The notes beneath the pieces were generated by a model that made no database searches, was not told the DNA's origin, and worked only from the letters and a program-made list of their open reading frames with translations. Shown here one piece after another: positions 1-4,797 of a DNA stretch of 9,004 nucleotides. Position 1 is the first letter of the stretch; every line of letters starts with the position of its first letter. The position numbers were made by a program, and so were the translations under genes. The stretch spans positions 1 through 9,004 of the forward strand of contig JAJYJR010000219.1 of the NCBI GenBank assembly GCA_021789355.1, written 5' to 3'. Origin of the DNA: Chloroflexota bacterium. Lineage in GTDB: Bacteria > Chloroflexota > Limnocylindria > Limnocylindrales > CSP1-4.

Positions 1-1
1 C

Positions 2-139
2 TTCCTGCCCGAGCACACGACCGCGGTCGCGCTCCTGGACCGCCTTCTCCACCATGCCGTGACGGTCGTCACGTCGGGCGACTCCTACCGGATGAAGGAA
101 GCAAGAACGAGAGCGGGTGGGCCATCGACGAAGGCCTGA
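2..139 (+). CDS. istB: IstB-like ATP-binding protein, C-terminal fragment
   Basis: This is the last 45 residues of a gene entering from the left edge, in frame from base 2 to a TGA at 137-139. The visible part reads LPEHTTAVALLDRLLHHAVT, then a strand ending GDSYRMKE and a short basic tail. That matches the C-terminus of IstB helper ATPases of IS21 elements, where a 'LLDRLLHHA' helix precedes a 'G-[DE]-S-[YW]-R-[ML]-[KR]-[EQ]' strand. IstB is an AAA+ regulator that works with the IstA transposase in target selection. The Walker motifs would be upstream of the window. The IS terminus just downstream supports the call. It is cut only by the window edge, not visibly broken. Confidence 0.8.
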   Translation, partial: FLPEHTTAVALLDRLLHHAVTVVTSGDSYRMKEARTRAGGPSTKA

Positions 140-151
140 GAAGACCTCCGG

Positions 152-200
152 GTGGGGACTTTTCACGGCCAAGAGTGGGACTTTCACATGGCCATTGACA
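152..200. repeat. Terminal repeats of the IS21-type right end
   Basis: Two imperfect direct copies lie back to back. Copy 1 (152-171) reads GTGGGGACTTTTCACGGCCA; copy 2 (175-200) reads GTGGGACTTTCACATGGCCA and continues TTGACA. Multiple repeated motifs at the ends are typical of IS21 elements, where they serve as transposase-binding sites. The final TTGACA also has the form of an outward-facing -35 box, but no good -10 lies at the right distance in the flank. Confidence 0.7.
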
Positions 201-290
201 AGCGACTGACCTGCTTTCCAGCGGGACCACATGTCTCGCTTCTGCTCGGCCGTCAGTGTGGGTCTGCTCGCCTGTGCCACCGGCCACCTC

Positions 291-330
291 CCGATCGATA
301 CCGCATCAAGGTCGATGTTGCATCGATCGG
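291..330. promoter_or_regulatory. Palindromic hairpin just before the zinc-ribbon gene
   Basis: CCGATCGAT (291-299) and ATCGATCGG (322-330) form a perfect 9-bp inverted repeat. Inside it, CATC (304-307) can pair with GATG (314-317). The structure ends exactly at the preferred start codon (TTG 331). It could be an operator or a leader hairpin; it has no T-tract, so it is not a typical terminator. The function is inferred from symmetry only. Confidence 0.4.
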
Positions 331-1065
331 TTGAATCCGCCCCGCCTATCGGCCCTGCCCGTCGAGTTCGAGGTCCGCTGGCGCGTCCTCCAGGACCCCG
401 CCGCTCGGCTCGGCTCGCTCGCGGCCCTCCTCATCGGCGCCCGCGACCGCGCCCGGCGCAACACCGCGGCCTACATGGCCGACGCGAAGACGCGCTCGGT
501 GCTACGGCTGCTCGAGGGCGAGAACGAGGAGCGCGCTCGAGCGGGCCTGGCGCCCCTCGTGGCGACCGTCAAGCCCGGACTCCGGACGCTCTCGATCGCG
601 GTGGCGGGGCTCACCCTCGCCGACTTCCCCTCGCGCCTGCGCGACTGGAACGGCACGGCGAACGGAGCGGTGGATCCGCTGCCGTTATCGGCGGGCTCGA
701 GCTACGAGGCGCACTGGCGGTGCCACCGCTGCGGGCACCGCTGGACGGCGCCGGTCGCGCAGCGCACAAAGCGGCTCACGCGCTGCGGGCGCTGCCACAC
801 TGAGCGCGCCGACGGGCTGAACTCGCTCGCCGCGCTCCATCCCGAGTTCCTGCCCGAGTGGGACGCCGAGACCAACGCGCCGTTGCGCCCGGAGCGCATC
901 AAGGCGACCTACGACAAGACGGTGGCCTGGCACTGCCCCGACGATCCGACGCACCCGGGCTACGGGATGTCGCCGTATGCGCGGGCGAAGGTCGAGGTCG
1001 GCTGCCCGATCTGCCGGAAGCGGCGGCGCGCCGTGGCCCGCCGGGAGAGGAAGCGGGCCGCGTAG
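331..1065 (+). CDS. Zinc-ribbon protein, DUF4379-like repeats
   Basis: A predicted 244-residue soluble protein. Residues 1-100 are helical and Arg/Ala-rich with no family I recognise. The C-terminal half holds two zinc-ribbon units. Unit 1 (about 105-155) has WRCHRCGHRW then CGRC (Cys 131, 134, 152, 155). Unit 2 (about 165-228) starts with the hallmark 'SLAALHPEFLPEWD', then a WHCP...H segment and CPIC (Cys 202, 225, 228). The 'LA-x-LHPE-x-x-x-EW' plus C-x2-C layout matches the probable zinc-ribbon domain DUF4379 found in tandem in bacterial and phage proteins, some nuclease-linked; no nuclease domain is visible here. The start is uncertain. The frame is open back to the IS junction at about 199, with GTG at 256 and TTG at 331. 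Codons before 331 (ata, tgt, caa, ggt) look non-coding and neither start has a clear Shine-Dalgarno. The original 5' end may have been removed by the IS. Confidence 0.7.
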   Translation: MNPPRLSALPVEFEVRWRVLQDPAARLGSLAALLIGARDRARRNTAAYMADAKTRSVLRLLEGENEERARAGLAPLVATVKPGLRTLSIAVAGLTLADFPSRLRDWNGTANGAVDPLPLSAGSSYEAHWRCHRCGHRWTAPVAQRTKRLTRCGRCHTERADGLNSLAALHPEFLPEWDAETNAPLRPERIKATYDKTVAWHCPDDPTHPGYGMSPYARAKVEVGCPICRKRRRAVARRERKRAA

Positions 1066-1071
1066 GCCGTG

Positions 1072-1095
1072 CCGGAGCGTTCAGTCGCGCTCCGG
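1072..1095. terminator. Bidirectional hairpin between convergent genes
   Basis: CCGGAGCG (1072-1079) and CGCTCCGG (1088-1095) form a perfect 8-bp GC-rich stem around an 8-base loop. It lies 6 bases after the zinc-ribbon gene stop and overlaps the stop region of the opposing 58-residue gene. There is no strong T-run. Position and symmetry suggest shared termination. A close relative lies at 3096-3128. Confidence 0.55.
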
Positions 1096-1257
1096 TTCGT
1101 CGGGTCGCGGGGCAAGGTGATGGTCGTGCTTGCCCCGAGCGCAGTTCCAGCACAGACCGTTCTCGCCGAGGTTCTCTGCTCGAGGACAGGGCCTTCCAAC
1201 TTCGCGGCACTGGCATGTTCCGAGCGGACGGGGTTTAGGTATCTCGGGCTCCGGCAC
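1081..1257 (-). CDS. Small cysteine-rich (putative zinc-binding) peptide, 58 aa
   Basis: A short GTG-started gene. The support is a strong Shine-Dalgarno: on the minus strand GGGAGGGGAGG sits 6 bases before the GTG at 1257. It follows the repeat-protein gene by only 20 bases, so the two should share a transcript. The peptide begins VPEPEIPKPRP and carries CQC (15, 17), C24 and CWNC (36, 39), then a His-rich KHDHH (43-47), ending PERD. Cys and His spacing suggests a single zinc knuckle or ribbon; the family is unknown to me. The stop overlaps the terminator hairpin at 1072-1095. The two overlapping reading frames on the same strand give Arg/Ser-rich translations with no start as well served by a ribosome site. 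Confidence 0.6.
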   Translation of the reverse strand: MPEPEIPKPRPLGTCQCREVGRPCPRAENLGENGLCWNCARGKHDHHLAPRPDEPERD

Positions 1258-1277
1258 TTGGATCCTCCCCTCCCTGC

Positions 1278-1898
1278 TTACGCGGCGACTACCGCTGCCT
1301 CATGGGCAGCCGCGCGCGCCTCCTCAAAGACTGCAACCCGACTCGCACCGCGCGCCTCTACGGTCGCGCGTCCGAACGCCCGAACGGAGGCATGGTCATA
1401 CGAAACGACGTGGCACACGCCACGCGCGGCGACTTCCGAGTGATCTCGGGCGGTCACCTCGACCGACCCGAACGCGTTCACACGTGCCGCGCCACTGGCA
1501 TCGACTCGAAGTGGACGATTCGACGCGGCCTTGACGCTCGCATGGCCACTGGCCCTGACGGTCGTTTCCTCGAAGGCGTCCACCGTCACCTCATCAGTTG
1601 CGACAACGGAGGCACGATCCTGAACGATGACCCGCGCCCGTTCAGATGCGGTCACGGCCACCTCGCCGCGCGCCAGCACGTGCCCCTGACCCGAGACGTC
1701 CACGACGGCCTGCTCCTCGGCGGTCACGAATGCGGAGCCTGTCACACGAACGCGAGCTCGCTCACGGGCCACGACCTCGTGGCCGCTGGCGACCACGAAG
1801 GAACCGTTGCCGCGACACACCACCACGCGCATCCCTTGCGACGGCGACGCGAGGGCGCGGTCCAGTTCCGTCTGGTTGAAGACGTCCGAAGACTCCAT
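1278..1898 (-). CDS. Octapeptide-repeat protein, predicted beta-solenoid
   Basis: A 206-residue protein. After a leader of about 32 residues (MESSDVFNQTELDRALASPS then an MRVVVC strand), almost everything is an 8-residue repeat of pattern x-A-x-[GDE]-x-A-x-V. Examples are VARERARV (43-50), TASERARV (83-90), RAFGRATV (173-180) and EARGASRV (181-188). About 20 units run from residue 35 to the end; a V or similar residue falls at every eighth position (42, 50, 58, 66 and so on). One two-residue insertion at 131-140 separates two blocks. There is no signal peptide or membrane helix. Regular small/hydrophobic alternation with turn residues predicts a parallel beta-helix. Similar 'ATVRAYDS'-type repeat proteins occur as hypothetical proteins in actinobacteria and phages; I know of no assigned function. 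No obvious ribosome site precedes the ATG, and the promoter-like motif ends 6 bases before it, so a leaderless transcript is possible. It heads a two-gene unit with the 58-aa peptide. Confidence 0.75.
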   Translation of the reverse strand: MESSDVFNQTELDRALASPSQGMRVVVCRGNGSFVVASGHEVVARERARVRVTGSAFVTAEEQAVVDVSGQGHVLARGEVAVTASERARVIVQDRASVVATDEVTVDAFEETTVRASGHASVKAASNRPLRVDASGAARVNAFGSVEVTARDHSEVAARGVCHVVSYDHASVRAFGRATVEARGASRVAVFEEARAAAHEAAVVAA

Positions 1899-1904
1899 GA
1901 CAGT

Positions 1905-1933
1905 AGCTTTCGGCAGACTGCGGCGCTTGTCAA
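1905..1933 (-). promoter_or_regulatory. Promoter-like motif TTGAC-N13-TGCCGAAAGCT
   Basis: On the minus strand TTGACA is followed at the shared 13-base distance by TGCCGAAAGCT, which resembles the element at 4124 and 8883. It ends 6 bases before the repeat-protein ATG. TTGACA fits a vegetative -35; the -10 is poor. If it works as a promoter, the mRNA would be almost leaderless. Confidence 0.35.
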
Positions 1934-2067
1934 CGTGGCGGCCTATCCCGGTCGGGCACGCGCCTGCCAGTCCTGGCCCGGCGGATTATGTCTACGACCG
2001 CGTCTGACGGGAACTCCGTCCGCCTCCTATACCAACCGGCTATGCCGCACTGGCGGGCCCATCTCGC

Positions 2068-2096
2068 TTGACAACAGGGAAATCGCGCCAACCGTC
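2068..2096 (+). promoter_or_regulatory. Promoter-like motif TTGAC-N13-CGCCAACCGTC
   Basis: TTGACA (2068-2073) is a consensus -35. The sequence 13 bases after TTGAC begins CGCC and includes AACCGT, an NANNNT-type -10 at 16-base spacing. The motif ends 65 bases before the ATG at 2162. The rest of the divergent gap 1899-2161 holds no supported gene. Confidence 0.4.
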
Positions 2097-2161
2097 GCAG
2101 GGCCGGCCGTCAGACGCCACCGGGCGCCCGACTACCCGTCGCCCAGGCGGAGTCGCTCGAC

Positions 2162-2530
2162 ATGAAGCCCATCGGACGCGCCATGCCGGTCACCTGCCCG
2201 GCGTGCGGCATCGGCGCGGTGGCCGGCAGGTGCACGCTCACGCGGGGCGCGATCGTGACCCTCTACTGCGACGCCTGTGCGCTCCACATCGAGAACGGGA
2301 TCGTCCTCGCCCACGGGGTCGACATCGATCCCGACGACATCCGCGACCTCGCGCGTCGGCGGGCCCCGAACGCGAGCCCTGAGGAGCTGTACATCGCACC
2401 CGAAGCACGGCCCCTGCTTCTGGTCCCCACCGATGCGGGCGACCCGGATGAGCATGCGACGGACTGGCCGCCGATCACCTCGCTCACGATCCGGTTCGCG
2501 CGGCAGCCCAGCAAGACCTCCCCACGATGA
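2162..2530 (+). CDS. Small zinc-ribbon protein, 122 aa
   Basis: A 122-residue protein with an N-terminal zinc-ribbon: CPAC (Cys 12, 15) and CDAC (36, 39) about 20 residues apart, with a further Cys at 24. An acidic stretch DIDPDDIRDLARRRA (54-68) and a low-complexity C-terminus follow. There is no membrane helix. The ATG at 2162 is chosen because GGAG sits 9 bases upstream; an in-frame ATG at residue 8 is the alternative. Its TGA overlaps the ATG of the next gene by four bases (ATGA at 2527-2530), so the two are almost certainly translated together. No family is recognised beyond the metal-binding ribbon. Confidence 0.75.
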   Translation: MKPIGRAMPVTCPACGIGAVAGRCTLTRGAIVTLYCDACALHIENGIVLAHGVDIDPDDIRDLARRRAPNASPEELYIAPEARPLLLVPTDAGDPDEHATDWPPITSLTIRFARQPSKTSPR

Positions 2531-2910
2531 GCGGACTCATCAACCGCCTCTCCTGGCTCCTCATCGGGTTCGTCGCGGCCACCGGCGGCTTCACCCTTGT
2601 CGTGGTGGCCGGGGCGGCACTCGTCTTCCACGCCGCCCTCCCGTTGCCGACCGTCTGGCTGATCGTGGCGGCAGTGGCGGTCTACCTGATGCTGCGCGGC
2701 GAGCCCGCGGCACCCGCGACACCGCAGCCGCCATCTTCGCCGGCGCCGTCCGAGCCCGACATCGCCGTCAAGGACCTCGAAGTGCTGCACCGCATGTTGC
2801 AGCGCGGCGACATCTCGGAAGCCACCTACCGGCAGGCCGTCGCTCGCGCGACACGTCGGTTTGCGCCGCCCCCGCCGCCCCCGCCGCGGCGGCGCCGACG
2901 CTGGTGGTGA
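2527..2910 (+). CDS. Two-helix membrane protein with SHOCT-like motif
   Basis: A 127-residue protein. Residues 8-38 and 41-56 are hydrophobic and should form a membrane hairpin. A Pro/Ala linker (59-78) follows. Then comes a short amphipathic segment, about 80-108, with LEVLHRMLQRGDISEATYRQ. This fits the SHOCT pattern (leucines, then G-[DE]-I-[ST]-x-x-[EDT]-[YF]), a short C-terminal oligomerisation-type motif of bacterial membrane and phage proteins. The tail is seven prolines, five arginines and WW (114-127), encoded by a repetitive CCG/CGG tract at 2866-2905. The start overlaps the previous stop (ATGA), indicating coupled translation. The tail could bind acidic lipid or nucleic acid; that is inference. 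No enzyme motif is present. Confidence 0.75.
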   Translation: MSGLINRLSWLLIGFVAATGGFTLVVVAGAALVFHAALPLPTVWLIVAAVAVYLMLRGEPAAPATPQPPSSPAPSEPDIAVKDLEVLHRMLQRGDISEATYRQAVARATRRFAPPPPPPPRRRRRWW

Positions 2911-3095
2911 GAAGCACCCCTGCGACACGGCACCCATCACCCGACCGACGGTGCCACCCCGGGCCCGTGCACAGACCCTTGACGCCCGACGAGATTCCGT
3001 GTGTTCCTCGCCCGACCGCTCCGACGGGATCGCGAGCCAGCCAGCTGGACTCGGTACGCCGCCGGCCAAATTCACCCCGCGTTCGAGTGAACGGC
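2911..3095. other. Intergenic stretch, no gene supported
   Basis: Between the convergent genes ending at 2910 and 3185 I see no start with a ribosome site in a plausible coding frame. It holds a weak 6-bp inverted repeat, GGCACC (2929-2934) with GGTGCC (2950-2955), and an isolated TTGACG at 2979 without a downstream gene. The strong hairpin of this gap is listed separately at 3096-3128. Confidence 0.4.
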
Positions 3096-3128
3096 GATGC
3101 CGGAGCGGCTCAATCACGCTCCGGCATC
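3096..3128. terminator. Strong 12-bp bidirectional hairpin
   Basis: GATGCCGGAGCG (3096-3107) and CGCTCCGGCATC (3117-3128) pair perfectly over 12 bp with a 9-base loop. It stands between the convergent membrane-protein gene (stop 2910) and the minus-strand gene (stop 3185), 56 bases after the latter. There is no long T-tract. Its core GCCGGAGCG...CGCTCCGG is shared with the hairpin at 1072-1095. Confidence 0.6.
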
Positions 3129-3184
3129 GTCTCTTCCTGCGCGGAGCTCCCCGACCCGTCCCCTCTCCCGGGAGACGGCTTGCC

Positions 3185-3799
3185 TTATGCAGCGTCGTCC
3201 TCGGCCAGCAGCTCGTCGATCTCCTCGCGGCTCAGGTACTCGCCGCCCCCATCCGGTGTCGCCGCTCGGACCAGATACGCGGGGAGGAGCTCGGCCTGCT
3301 GTGCCTCGGCGTGCAGGATCCGGAGCAAGACGGCGTCACAGCCGGCATTGCGCAGATAGCCGCTGACGTCACCGATGTCGAGCAGCCTGCAGGTCGGGCA
3401 CTTCGGCCGCCGTCCGTGGCCGACCACGAACTCGGTCGTCCGGCGCAGCGCATCGAACTCGGCACCGGTGACGTGGCTCCCATCCTCCAGCCGGCCCTTG
3501 AGCAGGCGGTCCACGACGTGCCGCACGGCGACGTCGCGGCTCTCGGGCGCCATGCGGCGTGCCATCGCGGTCCGCCGCGCGAGTTCCGCCTGGCGCGCCA
3601 CCCAGCGCACGGGATCGTCCCGCTCGGCGACCACCCGTTCGGCGATCGCCCGGGCCCAGCGGTCGGGCCAGCGCACCCGCACGCCGGTCCGGCGATGGAA
3701 GGAGCTCTCCAGCAGGACCGTGCGGGCCACGCTGGTCAGGGCGCGTGGCACCTCGAGCGTGACGAGCTCCCCGTCAAGGGGCAGGAACAGAGCGGGCAT
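3185..3799 (-). CDS. Hypothetical protein with a CxxC motif, 204 aa
   Basis: The frame is open much further upstream, but the ATG at 3799 is chosen because AGGAGG sits 6 bases before it and the upstream translation is low-complexity. Residues 1-20 look like two beta-strands (MPALFLPLDGELVTLEVPRA). Residues 45-125 are helical and Arg-rich. CPTC (134-137) is followed by a lone Cys 154 in NAGCDAVLLR. The C-terminus is acidic (EEIDELLAEDD, 192-202). No family is recognised. The CxxC with Cys 154 might bind metal, but the site is incomplete for a classic zinc-ribbon. It is soluble with no signal peptide. It is transcribed alone, divergent from the 4205 unit. Confidence 0.7.
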   Translation of the reverse strand: MPALFLPLDGELVTLEVPRALTSVARTVLLESSFHRRTGVRVRWPDRWARAIAERVVAERDDPVRWVARQAELARRTAMARRMAPESRDVAVRHVVDRLLKGRLEDGSHVTGAEFDALRRTTEFVVGHGRRPKCPTCRLLDIGDVSGYLRNAGCDAVLLRILHAEAQQAELLPAYLVRAATPDGGGEYLSREEIDELLAEDDAA

Positions 3800-3868
3800 G
3801 GCTGACCTCCTGGAGCGGGCCGCGGGCCGTAAGGGGAACGGGAAGTGCAAGGGGAGAGCGGAAGCCTT

Positions 3869-3890
3869 CCCCTGACCCTTACCCGTACCC
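3869..3890 (-). promoter_or_regulatory. G-quadruplex motif in the leader of the 204-aa gene
   Basis: On the minus strand four G-runs (GGG, GGG, GGG, GGGG) are separated by three-base loops TAC, TAA and TCA. This is a canonical short-loop G4 pattern; the plus strand shows the C-runs at 3869-3872, 3876-3878, 3882-3884 and 3888-3890. It lies 70-92 bases before the ATG at 3799 and just downstream of the promoter-like motif at 3899-3927, so it would be at the 5' end of the mRNA. Formation in the cell is inferred. Confidence 0.5.
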
Positions 3891-3898
3891 GCGACTCT

Positions 3899-3927
3899 TA
3901 CCCTTGCCGGGTCTGCGTTCCTGTCAA
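3899..3927 (-). promoter_or_regulatory. Promoter-like motif TTGAC-N13-CGGCAAGGGTA
   Basis: On the minus strand TTGACA (3927-3922) is a consensus -35. The element 13 bases after TTGAC begins CGGCAAGGGT and offers AAGGGT as an NANNNT-type -10. The ATG at 3799 is 100 bases further on. It is the weakest match to the shared element. Confidence 0.35.
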
Positions 3928-4105
3928 GGTTCGAGGCCGGCCGTTGGCCTCGGGGCAGGGCCACCGCGCGAGTCGGCGCCTGTGGTCTCGACCGGACCGG
4001 ATCGGGTGGAATCAGGCGAAGGAGCGCGACCGTGCCCGCGCGCCTCCGTGGACGGACGCGGTGCGCGCCCGCACCGCAACTTTGCCCCGGATCCCGCGCT
4101 GCCCC
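3928..4105. other. Divergent intergenic stretch, nothing further recognised
   Basis: This is part of the 405-base gap between the divergent genes starting at 3799 and 4205. Long open frames cross it on the plus strand, but they give Arg/Pro-rich translations without ribosome sites and are products of base composition. No additional gene or clear repeat was found. Confidence 0.4.
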
Positions 4106-4134
4106 TTGACGCCCACGCAAGCCCGCCGAAGCTC
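4106..4134 (+). promoter_or_regulatory. Promoter-like motif TTGAC-N13-CGCCGAAGCTC
   Basis: TTGACG followed 13 bases later by CGCCGAAGCTC (4124-4134), which contains GAAGCT as an NANNNT-type -10 at 16-base spacing. The same arrangement occurs at 8865. Conservation continues downstream: 19 of 22 bases match from 4124 and 8883. It ends 70 bases before the ATG at 4205. Confidence 0.45.
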
Positions 4135-4193
4135 GCGCGTCGCTCAAAGGAGCCGCCACCACGACCAGTGGGACGAGCCGCGACGCAAGCGAG
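4132..4193 (+). promoter_or_regulatory. Possible leader hairpin reaching the ribosome site
   Basis: CTCGCGCGTC (4132-4141) can pair with GACGC-AA-GCGAG (4182-4193): 10 bp with a two-base bulge. The 3' arm ends within the purine-rich ribosome-site region (GAGAGGGAAG, 4191-4200) of the gene at 4205. A regulatory role is inferred; the loop is long (40 bases). Confidence 0.3.
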
Positions 4194-4204
4194 AGGGAAG
4201 CCCG

Positions 4205-4762
4205 ATGGGACGAGCAGCAACCCGGAAGCGCCAGCGCCACCAGATGCGCACGTGGCAGACCCGCAACCCCTGGACCGGAGAACGCGAGACGTTCCCCGTC
4301 TGCGTGGACGACGAAGCGCTAGGCGAATGGGAGCTGCACCGGGTGCGACTGGCGGCAGCCGGCTACCCAGACCGGCCGCCCGAGTTCGACAGCCCGAACC
4401 TCCGCGCCTGGAGCGCGGTCCCAGGCACGCCGGTGCGGTTTCGCGCGCGCGATGCGGCGCAGTCCGCGGTCCATCTCGGCGGCGACCCCGAGGCCCACCT
4501 CCTCGGCTTGTGGCGGTCGTGGAACGGCGAGAGCGGGGTCAAGATCATCGTCGGTCGCCGCGACGACGGCATGTTCGTCCTCAAGTTCGTGTTCGAGTCG
4601 CTCACCGACCACGTCTCCGTGCCGGCCTGGTTCGCGAACGCGGAGGAGGCCCGAGCCGCCATCGAGGACTTCAGCCGCACGGTGCTCCCGGAGTTCGGCC
4701 TGCCCCCACTGCACTTCACCTCCGCCGAGGCGATGCTCGCCGAGCTCGCCGGCGCCGCGTGA
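4205..4762 (+). CDS. Hypothetical protein, paralogue A, 185 aa
   Basis: A soluble protein with a basic N-terminus (MGRAATRKRQRHQMR). The segment EALGEWELHRVRLAAAGYPDRPP (about 37-59) and a W-containing strand follow. The rest is mixed alpha/beta with KIIVGRRDDGMFVLKFVF-like strands at about 110-128. It is a diverged paralogue of the protein at 5502-6053. They share the MGRAA start, 'EAL-x-EW', 'PDRPP', the following 'R-x-W' segment, the R-x-DG strand pair and a final helix. The ATG at 4205 is chosen from that match; GAGAGGGAAG lies just upstream. No known family is recognised. It starts a plus-strand unit with the genes at 4798 and 5502 (gaps of 35 and 62 bases). Confidence 0.7.
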   Translation: MGRAATRKRQRHQMRTWQTRNPWTGERETFPVCVDDEALGEWELHRVRLAAAGYPDRPPEFDSPNLRAWSAVPGTPVRFRARDAAQSAVHLGGDPEAHLLGLWRSWNGESGVKIIVGRRDDGMFVLKFVFESLTDHVSVPAWFANAEEARAAIEDFSRTVLPEFGLPPLHFTSAEAMLAELAGAA

Positions 4763-4797
4763 GCGGCCCATCCATCCCCCCGGAAAGGAGCACACCC

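Larger units (their letters stand above)
1..200 (+). mobile_element. Right-hand end of an IS21-family insertion sequence
   Basis: The window opens inside the element: the 3' end of an istB-like gene is followed by about 60 non-coding bases ending in a terminus of IS21 character. The outer end reads CATGGCCATTGACA and finishes in CA at 200, fitting the 5'-TG...CA-3' ends of this family. The left end, istA and most of istB lie outside the window, so neither the whole element nor a target-site duplication can be checked. The family call is good; the exact last base is inferred. Confidence 0.75.

Noticed and set aside
195..222. Hybrid promoter formed by TTGACA at the IS end
   Set aside because: No acceptable -10 sequence lies 16-18 bases downstream.
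1302..2165. Long open frame on the plus strand opposite the octad-repeat gene
   Set aside because: Its translation has no regular structure, while the minus strand gives a near-perfect protein repeat. It is an antisense shadow of GC-rich codons.
2979..3010. TTGACG as another copy of the promoter-like motif
   Set aside because: The sequence 13 bases later does not resemble the shared element and no plus-strand gene follows until 4205.
2263..3117. 284-residue open frame on the minus strand
   Set aside because: It overlaps two well-supported plus-strand genes with coupled starts. The translation is Arg/Gly-rich and has no ribosome site.
3904..4797. N-terminal extension of the 4798 gene back to 3904
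   Set aside because: It would overlap the 4205 gene entirely. The GTG at 4798 has AAAGGAG at ideal spacing.
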